Shown here piece by piece: positions 1-8,000 of a DNA stretch of 64,000 nt. The stretch is from Clostridia bacterium (lineage in GTDB: Bacteria; Bacillota; Clostridia; Christensenellales; Aristaeellaceae): the NCBI GenBank assembly GCA_017410455.1, contig JAFQQT010000017.1:172568-236567 (forward strand), given 5' to 3'. Position numbers and translations under genes: made by a program. Position 1 is the stretch's first letter; each line of letters begins with the position of its first letter. Under the pieces are notes generated by a model. It was not told where the DNA came from. It ran no database searches and saw only the letters and a list, made by a program, of their open reading frames with translations.

Positions 1-1152
1 CTCGGCCTTGCCATCCACCAGGCGGTAGAGCTTCTGCACAGCGGTGCCACGGGCGTTGACGCGGGCGCGCACATAGCGCAGCAGCGCATCGCAGGTGATG
101 ATGCGCGGGCTGACCAGGCAGTCCAGTCCCAGGTTGGCGATCACGTCGTTGAAGGCGAGGCGGTTGTTCTTCACGATCACCTTCGCCACGCCCAGCTGCT
201 GGGCGTAGAGGCCGGTCATCAGGTTCTCCTCCTCGCGGTCGGAGAGGGCGACGAAAGCGTCCATGCGGGGGAGGTTCTCCTGCTCCAGCAGCTCCTGATC
301 GCTGCCATCGCCCACGATCACGTCGGTATGGGGCAGCTGCTCGCTGAGGGATTCAGCCTTCGACGGGTCGATCTCGATCATCGTGACATGAATGCCCGCA
401 GGCGAGAGGATCTTTGCCAGGTAGTAGCTCACGCGGCTGCCACCCATGACCATCACATTCTTGACCCGCTTGACCGTGCGGCCCAGGAAGCGGAAGTACT
501 GCGTGATGGTGACCATTTCGCCAGCGACGTGGACGCGGTCGCCTGCCTGGATGATGAAATCGCCGTTGGGGATGGACACCTCGCCTTCCCGTTCCACGGC
601 GCAGTACAGCACGCGGGGCAGGTTGGGGAGCCTGGTGGGCAGGGCCTTGAGGGGCAGATTGGCGATGGGGTCGCCCTCGCGGACGCGGAATTCCACCATC
701 TCCACATGCCCCTTGGCGAAGGACTCGATGTTCGTCGCGTATGGGAAGCGCAGCAGGCGGCTGATTTCCTGGGCGGTGGCGCGCTCGGGATTCAGCGCCA
801 TGTCAATGCCCAGCTCGTGCTGCAGGAGGGTGAGAGACTCATTGTACTCCGGGTCACGGATGCGGGCGATGGTATACTTTGCACCCAGGCGCTTGGCCAC
901 CAGGCAGCAAAGCATGTTCGTCTCATCGCTGGCTGTGGCGGCCACAACGATGTCCGTCTTGTCAACGCCAGCGTCGATAAGCGTCTTGGCGTTGGCGCCG
1001 TTCCCATGGATGTACAGGGCATCAAGCGTATCCTCGCCCTTGCGGACAACGTGATCATCACAGTCGATGATGACCACGTCGTGATCCTCGCTGATGAGCT
1101 GTTCTGCCAGCGTGTGGCCTACCTTGCCATCGCCGACAACAAGTATGCGCAT
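1..1152 (-). CDS. trkA: Trk potassium uptake regulator TrkA (3' end outside window)
   Basis: Cytoplasmic NAD(H)-binding regulator that gates the TrkH/KtrB-type potassium channel. The protein starts MRILVVGDGKVG, a Rossmann nucleotide-binding loop, followed by a RCK_N domain and a RCK_C domain ending near residue 230. A second Rossmann domain begins around residue 235 (VMVMGGSRVSYYLA), so the TrkA duplication (RCK_N-RCK_C-RCK_N-RCK_C) is present. 384 codons are visible; the family is about 450 residues, so the second RCK_C domain lies beyond the window. The ATG at 1152 follows GGAGGCG at good spacing. A TATACT-like -10 lies at 1204-1209 on the minus strand, but no clear -35. The gene reads the same way as the operon upstream of it but is separated from it by a terminator at 1263-1290. 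Confidence 0.95.
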   Translation of the reverse strand, partial: MRILVVGDGKVGHTLAEQLISEDHDVVIIDCDDHVVRKGEDTLDALYIHGNGANAKTLIDAGVDKTDIVVAATASDETNMLCCLVAKRLGAKYTIARIRDPEYNESLTLLQHELGIDMALNPERATAQEISRLLRFPYATNIESFAKGHVEMVEFRVREGDPIANLPLKALPTRLPNLPRVLYCAVEREGEVSIPNGDFIIQAGDRVHVAGEMVTITQYFRFLGRTVKRVKNVMVMGGSRVSYYLAKILSPAGIHVTMIEIDPSKAESLSEQLPHTDVIVGDGSDQELLEQENLPRMDAFVALSDREEENLMTGLYAQQLGVAKVIVKNNRLAFNDVIANLGLDCLVSPRIITCDALLRYVRARVNARGTAVQKLYRLVDGKAE

Positions 1153-1262
1153 AGGGTTCGCCTCCGGATCAGTTGTTACGGTCGAAAGACCAAATACATA
1201 TTCAGTATAGCACAGGTGACGGTAAAAGGGAATGCAGCGACAAAAGCTTTGGCGAAATTGCA

Positions 1263-1290
1263 CAAAAAACCCACTGCCAACGGCAGCGGG
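1263..1290 (-). terminator. Rho-independent terminator of the esterase/ATP-grasp/SUFU operon
   Basis: On the minus strand CCCGCTGCC, loop GTT, GGCAGTGGG and then six Ts. It lies directly after the stop of the SUFU-like gene and upstream of trkA. Confidence 0.9.
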
Positions 1291-1296
1291 TTGTGT

Positions 1297-1908
1297 TCAG
1301 CGCTTGCGGGCGCAGAGGAAACGGATCTCGCCCGAGGCGGGGTAGAAGCGCTCGTTCAGCTCCGCCTCGCTCATCTTCAGCTCCTCCGCTGTGACGGGCA
1401 TGGCATGGATGATGCTGACCTTACTGAACAGCCCCGTGCGGCAGGTAAGCACCTCCGGCCGCTTGCCGCCGAAGGGCTGCAGCAGCATGCAGCCGGTCAT
1501 GTTTACGTCCTCAGGCAGTTCGGTGGGGTCGGTGTACATGTCGATGCTGTGGCCGTAGGACAGCGGGTGATCGGCCTGGCAGGTGAAGTCCGCCAGGTCG
1601 CCCAGCAGATCGAGCAGCCACTGGTGCTTTTCGTCCTGCAGGTCCCAGTCCGCCGGGGCGAAGAGCACATACTCGTTGCGGGGCTCGCCGCCCTCGGGAT
1701 CGCGGGGGAGGAGGTGCTGGCTGGCGCCGATGGTGGCCAGCACCTGCATCAGCTGTCCATCGGGCCGCCGGCACAGCATCCGGACGACCATCAGCCCCGC
1801 GCAGGGGTGCCCGGCGGAGTCCCGCTCGGCGAATTCCGGCTCGTTCAGAGGCTGGAAGACCTCTTCATAGTGGGCCATGAGCAGGCGCTGCGCAATCCTG
1901 TTCAGCAT
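1297..1908 (-). CDS. Suppressor-of-fused (SUFU) domain protein
   Basis: 203-residue cytoplasmic protein with no signal peptide. The order of motifs fits the bacterial SUFU family: a central VLATIGAS strand, then NEYVLFAPADWDL, a WLLDLLGDLADF helix, YGHSIDM, then a C-terminal LLQPFGG strand and a VSIIHAMPVTAEEL segment. Bacterial SUFU proteins are thought to be immunity or binding proteins, but no function is proven for this one. It is the last gene of a minus-strand operon, 3 bp after the ATP-grasp stop codon, so it is probably translationally coupled and may act with the ligase and esterases. There is no polymorphic toxin next to it, so an immunity role is not supported here. Confidence 0.75.
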   Translation of the reverse strand: MLNRIAQRLLMAHYEEVFQPLNEPEFAERDSAGHPCAGLMVVRMLCRRPDGQLMQVLATIGASQHLLPRDPEGGEPRNEYVLFAPADWDLQDEKHQWLLDLLGDLADFTCQADHPLSYGHSIDMYTDPTELPEDVNMTGCMLLQPFGGKRPEVLTCRTGLFSKVSIIHAMPVTAEELKMSEAELNERFYPASGEIRFLCARKR

Positions 1909-1911
1909 CGC

Positions 1912-3105
1912 TTACCAGGTGGCGCAGGCGTCGGCATAGAAAGCCTGCATCTGCGCCTCGGTGTCGAAGTTGGCCACATACATCTGGTTGCCCATGGCGC
2001 CGGAGAGGGCGTCGGGGATGCGGGAGACCATCTTCATGTTGGCGGCGTACTTCTGGCACAGCGCCTCGTGGGAGAGCTTGAAGTTCTTGCCGTCGCGGCG
2101 GCCGGCGAAGGCACAGAAGTAGTGCTGGCCCTGGGCCTTGAGGGTGGAGTCAAAGGCGATCATGTCCGCGTAGATCTTGTACACATCCGTGGAGTTGGCG
2201 AAGTTCATCATGTCCGGGGAGAAGCCGCCGCAGGGACGCATGTTGACTTCCAGGGCTACCACGTCGCCCTTCTTGCCCATGTGGGGGTGATCGGCGGTGA
2301 GGCGGAAGAACTCGAAGTGCACGAAGCGGTTCTTCACGCCGAAGGACTTGACCGTGGCGCGGCCGGCGGCACGGGTGTCCTCGGGCAGGTCGCGGACGAT
2401 GTAGTAGATGGAGTTGTCGCCGTTGTTGACCACGTCCATGATGGAATTGGGGGTGACGTTGCCGGTCTCGAAGATGGGGTTGCCATTGCTGTCGATGATG
2501 GCGTCGTAGCTGTTGACCTCGGCGGTGATGAACTCCTCCATGATGTAGGAAACGCTGCGGTCCATGGTGTCGATGAAGCTGCGCAGCTCGTCGTCAGTCT
2601 TGAGCTTGTAGGTGCTGGAGGCACCCACGCCGTTGTCGGGCTTGACGATGACGGGGTAGCCCACCACGTCGATGAAGGCGCGGCAGCCCGCGAAGTCATC
2701 CACGATGTGGTAGCGGGCGGTCCTGATGCCCACGGCCTCGTAATAGGGCTTCATCTTGGACTTGTACTTGATGCGCTCCATGTCGCTGGTCTGGAAGCCG
2801 CTGGTGATGTGGAAATCGGTGCGCAGCATGGCGTCGCGCTCCAGCCAGTACTCATTGTTGCTCTCCAGCCAGTCGATGCGGCCGTACTTGCTGATGAAGA
2901 ACGCCACGGCGCGGTAGACCTCGTCGTAGTTCTCCATGGAGCTGACCTTGTAGTACTCATGCAGGTTCTCGCGCAGCTCGGGCAGGAGCTGATCATAGGG
3001 GCAGTCACCCACGCCCAGCACGCGCAGGCCGTTGTCCTTCAGGTGCTTGCAGAACTGCCAGTAGTTGGTGGGGAAGTTGGGGGAAATGAAAACGAAATTC
3101 TTCAT
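1912..3105 (-). CDS. ATP-grasp carboxylate-amine ligase-like protein
   Basis: 397 residues. An N-terminal pre-ATP-grasp Rossmann-like part (MKNFVFISPNFPTNYW, then VLGVGD) leads to the ATP-grasp core: VGYPVIVKPDNGVGASST is the nucleotide-binding strand and loop, SYIMEEFITAEVNSYDAI the central segment, and VALEVNMRPCGGFSPDMM the metal-binding E-x-N motif. ATP-grasp enzymes join a carboxylate to an amine, thiol or hydroxyl through an acyl-phosphate; the substrate cannot be read from the sequence. It sits third in an operon behind two esterase/acyltransferase-fold proteins and ahead of a SUFU-like protein. That context suggests ligation coupled to ester hydrolysis or acyl transfer of a small molecule (inference). 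An AT-rich inverted repeat separates it from the upstream hydrolase. Confidence 0.85.
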   Translation of the reverse strand: MKNFVFISPNFPTNYWQFCKHLKDNGLRVLGVGDCPYDQLLPELRENLHEYYKVSSMENYDEVYRAVAFFISKYGRIDWLESNNEYWLERDAMLRTDFHITSGFQTSDMERIKYKSKMKPYYEAVGIRTARYHIVDDFAGCRAFIDVVGYPVIVKPDNGVGASSTYKLKTDDELRSFIDTMDRSVSYIMEEFITAEVNSYDAIIDSNGNPIFETGNVTPNSIMDVVNNGDNSIYYIVRDLPEDTRAAGRATVKSFGVKNRFVHFEFFRLTADHPHMGKKGDVVALEVNMRPCGGFSPDMMNFANSTDVYKIYADMIAFDSTLKAQGQHYFCAFAGRRDGKNFKLSHEALCQKYAANMKMVSRIPDALSGAMGNQMYVANFDTEAQMQAFYADACATW

Positions 3106-3125
3106 GGCTGTATCATCCTTCTGTT

Positions 3126-3233
3126 GAAATTATGAATTAGGAATTATGAATTGTGAATTCAGCGTGTGGAACGGAATAGATGCTGCCAGGCTGTGCAGCT
3201 CAATTCCTAATTCATAATTCATAATTCATCATT
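3126..3233. repeat. AT-rich inverted-repeat element, copy 1
   Basis: Two arms built of ATTATGAATT/AATTCATAAT words (3126-3160 and 3201-3233) face each other around a 40-bp centre. The composition is sharply AT-rich in a GC-rich region. It lies between the alpha/beta-hydrolase and ATP-grasp genes. Related copies are at 13074-13188 and 40503-40547. Confidence 0.75.
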
Positions 3234-3244
3234 GTGCATCTGCA

Positions 3245-3991
3245 TCACAGAATGTGAGGCAGATGCACCGGCACCTGCTTGTACCACCAGTCCCAGTCGT
3301 GGTTGACGTCGTGGCCCCAGATGTCCACATAGCAGTTGATCTTCTTCTCGAAGAAGATGTCGCGCAGGCGGAAGGTCGTTTCGGGGATCTCCCAAGCGCC
3401 CTGGCCGACGACGATGACGCCCTTGTGGTTGTTGTACTGCTGGATGTAGGGGTGATCAGCGGGCATGCCAGCGAGGTAGTGCACAGGGGAGTTGGCGTAA
3501 ACCAGCTCGTCCATGTAGCCGGGGAAGCCGTACTCGCTGGAGTAGATGCCGCTGAGGGCCAGCAGGCCGTCGAAGAGGTCGGGACGGCGGAAGTAGAGGT
3601 TCGTGGCGTGGGTCGCGCCGAGGCTGCAGCCAAAGGCGATGCATCCGGGCGTGCCGGTCCAGCCATTGCGTTCGTTGGCCATGGCCTGCATGAAGGGCAC
3701 GACCTCGTTGAAGATGTAGTTCATCCACTGCTCGTGGCGGCGGATGCGGAAGTAGGGCTCCCAGGTGGCGGAGTAGCTCTCCTTGTCCATGGTATCGATG
3801 GCGAAGACCATGCACTGGCCGGACTCGATCCAGGGGGCCCAGACGTCGGTCATCCTGAAGGACTCAAAGTCGAAGAAGCGACCGTCCTGGCAGGGGATGA
3901 ACAGCACCGGCCGGCCGGCATGGCCGTAAACCTTGATCTCCATCTCCCGGTCCAGGGACGGGGAATGCCATTTGGTGTAGTAGGTCTGCAT
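3245..3991 (-). CDS. alpha/beta-hydrolase (esterase family)
   Basis: 248 residues, no signal peptide. It has the alpha/beta-hydrolase fold with nucleophile elbow G-C-S-L-G (Ser123) in IAFGCSLGATHA. A late histidine suitable for the triad lies in WGHDVNHDWDWW (His227 or His231). The start MQTYYTKWHSPSLDREMEIKVYG and the GYPG/YMDEL region are typical of Firmicute esterase-D-like proteins often annotated as esterase family protein. It is the second gene of the operon, 21 bp downstream of another esterase of the same broad fold. The two are probably old paralogs with different substrates. The substrate is unknown. Confidence 0.85.
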   Translation of the reverse strand: MQTYYTKWHSPSLDREMEIKVYGHAGRPVLFIPCQDGRFFDFESFRMTDVWAPWIESGQCMVFAIDTMDKESYSATWEPYFRIRRHEQWMNYIFNEVVPFMQAMANERNGWTGTPGCIAFGCSLGATHATNLYFRRPDLFDGLLALSGIYSSEYGFPGYMDELVYANSPVHYLAGMPADHPYIQQYNNHKGVIVVGQGAWEIPETTFRLRDIFFEKKINCYVDIWGHDVNHDWDWWYKQVPVHLPHIL

Positions 3992-4012
3992 GTTGCACTT
4001 CCTTGTGTGTCG

Positions 4013-4777
4013 TTATTTGCGGGTATACATCAGCGTGCCCATCAGGAAGGGGAGCTGCTCCTCCCAGCAGGCTTCGCAGTGATCGCCGTTGGGTACGATG
4101 CGGGCGGTGGTCCACACGCCCCTTTGCATCAGGTGTGCGCATACGGAGGCGAAGAGGTCGCGCATGCCCTCGTGGTTGGCCATCTCCCGGGAGCCGTAGT
4201 CCAGGTAGATGACGGTGTCCGGCGCGAGATCCGCCTGGTCAATCAGGGCGTGGATCTGTTCCGGCGCAACCCACACGCTGGGGCTCAGGCAGCAGGCGCG
4301 GCTGTAGACGCGGTTGTGCCGGAGGATGGCGTACAGGCTCATCAGCCCGCCCATGGAGGAGCCGGCGATGAAGGTGTGCTCCCGCTCCGGACGGGTGGGG
4401 TACTTCTCGTCGATGAGCGCCTTGAGCGGCCCGGCGAACCAGTTCATGGTCGTTTTGCCCCGGCCGCGCAGCACCATGTCGCGGAATGTGAAGTCGTAGG
4501 GCGAGTACTCCCGGAGGCGGCCGCCCTTCGGGCTGTGGTTGCAGTCCACCGCCACGATGATCATGGGCAGGTGCGTTTCGTCCATGAAGTCCTTCAGGCC
4601 CCAGGACTTGCCGTAGGTGGCGTCCTCATCGAAGAAGACATTGTGGCCGTCAAACATGTACAGCACGGGGTAGCGGGCGTCGGGGTCGTTCTCCGCCTCG
4701 TCGGGTACGTACACATACACGGTGCGGGCCCTGCGACTGAGCGAGCGGGGCAGCGGAACCTGAAACTTCTCAATCAT
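4013..4777 (-). CDS. alpha/beta-hydrolase, esterase D/enterochelin esterase-like
   Basis: 254 residues, first gene of the operon. Nucleophile elbow G-S-S-M-G (Ser141) in FIAGSSMGGLMS. An acid candidate lies in IYLDYGSRE and the catalytic histidine candidate in NGDHCEACWEEQLP, the spacing seen in the esterase D/Fes-type family. The N-terminal strand RTVYVYVPDEAENDPD and PVLYMFDGHNVFFDE also match that family. There is no signal peptide, so it acts in the cytoplasm. The ATG at 4777 follows GGAGAAG. A well-formed promoter lies upstream at 4826-4854. Confidence 0.87.
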   Translation of the reverse strand: MIEKFQVPLPRSLSRRARTVYVYVPDEAENDPDARYPVLYMFDGHNVFFDEDATYGKSWGLKDFMDETHLPMIIVAVDCNHSPKGGRLREYSPYDFTFRDMVLRGRGKTTMNWFAGPLKALIDEKYPTRPEREHTFIAGSSMGGLMSLYAILRHNRVYSRACCLSPSVWVAPEQIHALIDQADLAPDTVIYLDYGSREMANHEGMRDLFASVCAHLMQRGVWTTARIVPNGDHCEACWEEQLPFLMGTLMYTRK

Positions 4778-4825
4778 ACGCGCATTCTTCTCCTGCGATA
4801 TGCTGGCGGAAATCCGCCGGAGAAC

Positions 4826-4854
4826 ATTCTACCACATTCCCCTGCCTGTGGCAA
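4826..4854 (-). promoter_or_regulatory. promoter of the esterase/ATP-grasp/SUFU operon
   Basis: Minus strand: -35 TTGCCA (4849-4854), 17-nt spacer, -10 TAGAAT (4826-4831). A GGCGGA-AA-TCCGCC hairpin lies in the leader downstream. Confidence 0.75.
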
Positions 4855-4911
4855 CCGGCAAATGCCGAATTCTCCTGCATTTTCCGGTTCTTATTGGGTT
4901 CGGGGCGAAGC

Positions 4912-4940
4912 TTTACATCCCCCGGCTGATGTGGTATACT
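4912..4940 (+). promoter_or_regulatory. promoter of the giant ATPase/HEPN operon
   Basis: -35 TTTACA (4912-4917), 17-nt spacer, -10 TATACT (4935-4940). The leader before the ATG at 5042 is about 95 nt. The promoter lies back to back with that of the esterase operon. Confidence 0.75.
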
Positions 4941-5041
4941 GGAAAAAAAGGATGACTCCGGCAAGAAAAGCACGAAGGCTGGCGCGTTGGTACGAGAGAT
5001 GACGGAATGCGTCGGCGCATGCATGAGAGGAGTTGAAGCGC

Positions 5042-8000
5042 ATGACAGCGATTCATCAGATGATGGAGCGTTTCAGACAACAGAGCAGGGAGGCGGAAAC
5101 CCTTCTGGCGCAGCTGATGGACAGCGTGCGGGGGGAGCGTCCCCCGGCGGCGGATCTGCCCGGGCGCGTGCAACAGGCGATGGAGGCGCTGCGGTCGCAG
5201 TATGACGCGCTGCGCACCTGGGCGGCGCGTCGCCTTGACGAGGATGAGATGCCTGCCGATGACGCGCCCGTTGGCGATTATGCGCAGGCGGTTTCCGGCA
5301 GCCGTCGCACGGCGCTGGCCCGCTCCCTGGATGTGTGCCTGCGGCTGAGCACGGATCTGGAGCGCCATCAGCAGCCGCTCCGCGAAGTGCAGGAGCGTGT
5401 GTTTGCGCTGCAGCAGCGCATCGAGAATGGCCGGGAGTATTCCCCGGAGGAGCTGCAGCAATACCAGGCCTTTGCCGAAGCGGTTTGCATGGGTGACGCC
5501 TTCCAGCGGGAGGATTCCCGGGCGCTGGGGCTGATGGAGAAGCTGGAAACGGCGACGCTGCCCGTGTCGATGGTCGTGGGGTTGATGCTCCACGCTTTTC
5601 GTGTGGAAGAGAACCCGACCTTTATCGGTGAAGCGCTTGCCTTTGACGATGATGAGCAGCCGGTTCTGCCCCTGAAGGCTGCGGAAGAGCCGCAGGATGC
5701 GGAGCAGCATGCAATCCCCAAGCCTGCCCCGGAACCTGTGCCCGCCCCGGCACCCGTGCCTGATCCGGCGCCTGTGCCTGATCCGGAACCTGAGCCTGAT
5801 CCGGAGCCTGTGCCCGACCCGGAACCGGTGCGCCTTTGGCCGGAGTCTGCCAGCTATTACGAGCCGGGCAGCTGCAGCGTGAAGGTCAACCATATGGAGT
5901 CTGGAAAGAAGCTGACCGGCACGGACGTATTCATGCAGCACGCCAACGCCCACGCGACGGAAATGGACGGGCTGCTGGCGGTTGCTGGTGCGCTGCTCTT
6001 TGACCCTGTTGACGTCAGCGACGCGCAGGCGCGGGCTGCATTGACGGATGTGAACTGGCCGCCCCGCCGCCATGGCTATGTGGATGAGGTCGTCATCTCC
6101 ATGGGGGATATGTCCTACAGCTACCTTTGCCTGAGCGAGGCGACCCGCTATCTGCTGCGGAATTCCAGCATCCGGAACTTCTTCAGAAACAGGCGCAATG
6201 ACTTCAGCCACCGGCCGATCAACCCGGAAAGATACATCTCCTCCGCCATGATGGAGGAGGACGAAACTTTCGCCGTCCGCATGATGTATACGATCCTCTA
6301 CGCCAAGGCCCGCGGCGAACGCTTCAAGCCGGTGGATAACGCGGTGCTGTGGAATGGTGAGGACTGGAAGCCTGAAAAGAAGCAAAAGGAAGCGGTGCTC
6401 ATGGCGCTCTTCACCCCGGGCAGGGAGGAAGAGGAGCTGTGCTGGATGCGCGACATGGCGCAGCGCGCAGCGGATAACAGCGTGAAGCTGACCATCCTGA
6501 CCGTATCGGCCGAGGAGAAGGAGTTTGTCCGCAGCCTGCTTGAACTGCCTGAGGCGCATGCGGCGTGGGTGAACCTCGTGGCTGTGGATGAAGAAGCTGC
6601 GGAAGAGCCGGCCGGAGGGAATGACGAAGGTCAGGATGCCGTGAAGGACGATATGCCCGTACCTGCACCGGCGACAGATCAGGATCCTGTGCCAGTGCCC
6701 GATCCTGTGCCAGTGCCCGATCCTGTGCCGGTGCCTGACCCTGTGCCCGTGCCGGAACCGGCACCCGATCCTGTACCGGTGCTGGTCGACGAGGACAAGC
6801 CTGACGACAGGCAGACCGCAGAGACCCTGGCGCCCATGCGGCCGATCAACCGCAGGATGAACACCAGCGAAGAGCTCTGCGCGCATTACAGGACCTGCGC
6901 CTACGAGGCCTATGCCAACGGCCGTGGCGATGTGGGCAGCGTGATGCTGCGCTCCCTGGGCGTGACGCATGAAGGGGTGGAGAAGATCTGGGCGCGCTGG
7001 GCCTGTGCGGCGGGCGATCCGGCTTTCCGGCGGCAGCGGCGGCCGGGCACGGTGCTGTCCCTCTATGGCGAAGCGCCGGACCGGGCAACGAGCGCGCTGG
7101 CGCTGGCGGCCTGCCTGCGCATGTACTGCTCTCAGGATGCGCAGGAGGAATACTGGCAGCGCTGCTGGCAGCGGGCGAGGGAGTATCTGCGCCGCCTGCC
7201 CGCGCCCTGCCCGACGCTGGAAGGCTGCTTGCAGCGGCTGGATGCGTTGCTGGCGGAGAGCCGTGCCGGCCTGACGCCCGCCGTGTTTGCGGCCCTGGGC
7301 AATGCGCCTGCCGGCAGCGAACAGCTGCAGCTGGTGCAGGAGCAGGCGAAACGGATCATTCAGGAAAGGTTCGAAAACATCTACGCATCCGACCGGCAGA
7401 TCATGTGCCTGTACGCCGCGATGCTGGGCGAGGGTTCCGCGCTGCATACGGCGCTGGACGCCGTGGCGGCGGGGGATCAGGAGGCTGCCGATTCCATCGT
7501 TGACATCCTGCAGGGGCTCCATCCCCAGCTGCTGACGGAAGGCAGAGCGGTGGAGGAAGCGGTGATGACCGAGTGGGCGTGCCTGAGCAGCGCGCCGCTC
7601 AATGCCCGCCACCGCAGCAACCTCGTGAGCCGCATGTGCTGCTGTACCGACGTCATCGGCCGCTGGCTGAGCCTGGTGGAAGCCGGGCGGCGGGAGATGA
7701 CCGAGGCACAGCTGAATGCGGCGCAGGGGCTGCGCACGGTCATGCCTGAGGCGGTCGAAGAGATCCGCGCAGCGGCGGCCCTGGTGACCACGGCTGAGGA
7801 GCGCGGCGCGATGCAGGTGCTCCTGACCACGGCGGAGGAGATCGCTCAGGGTCTTGCCCGGGCGCAGATGCCGCCGGCAAAGACGGACTACTACCTGGCC
7901 CTTGCTGCGGGCATGCCGGAACAGCCCCAGCGCCGCCAGGCCGCGCCTGCACAGCAGGCCGACTGGGAGGACGCTGCTGCGCTGCTGGCAGCCGTCGGCA

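Noticed and set aside
328-3135. 935-codon plus-strand frame over trkA and the ATP-grasp genes
   Set aside because: Antisense to clearly recognisable proteins, with no family motif.
6650-6790. Tandem 12-nt units considered as a CRISPR or satellite array
   Set aside because: No spacers; the units encode the Pro-Val-Asp linker in frame.
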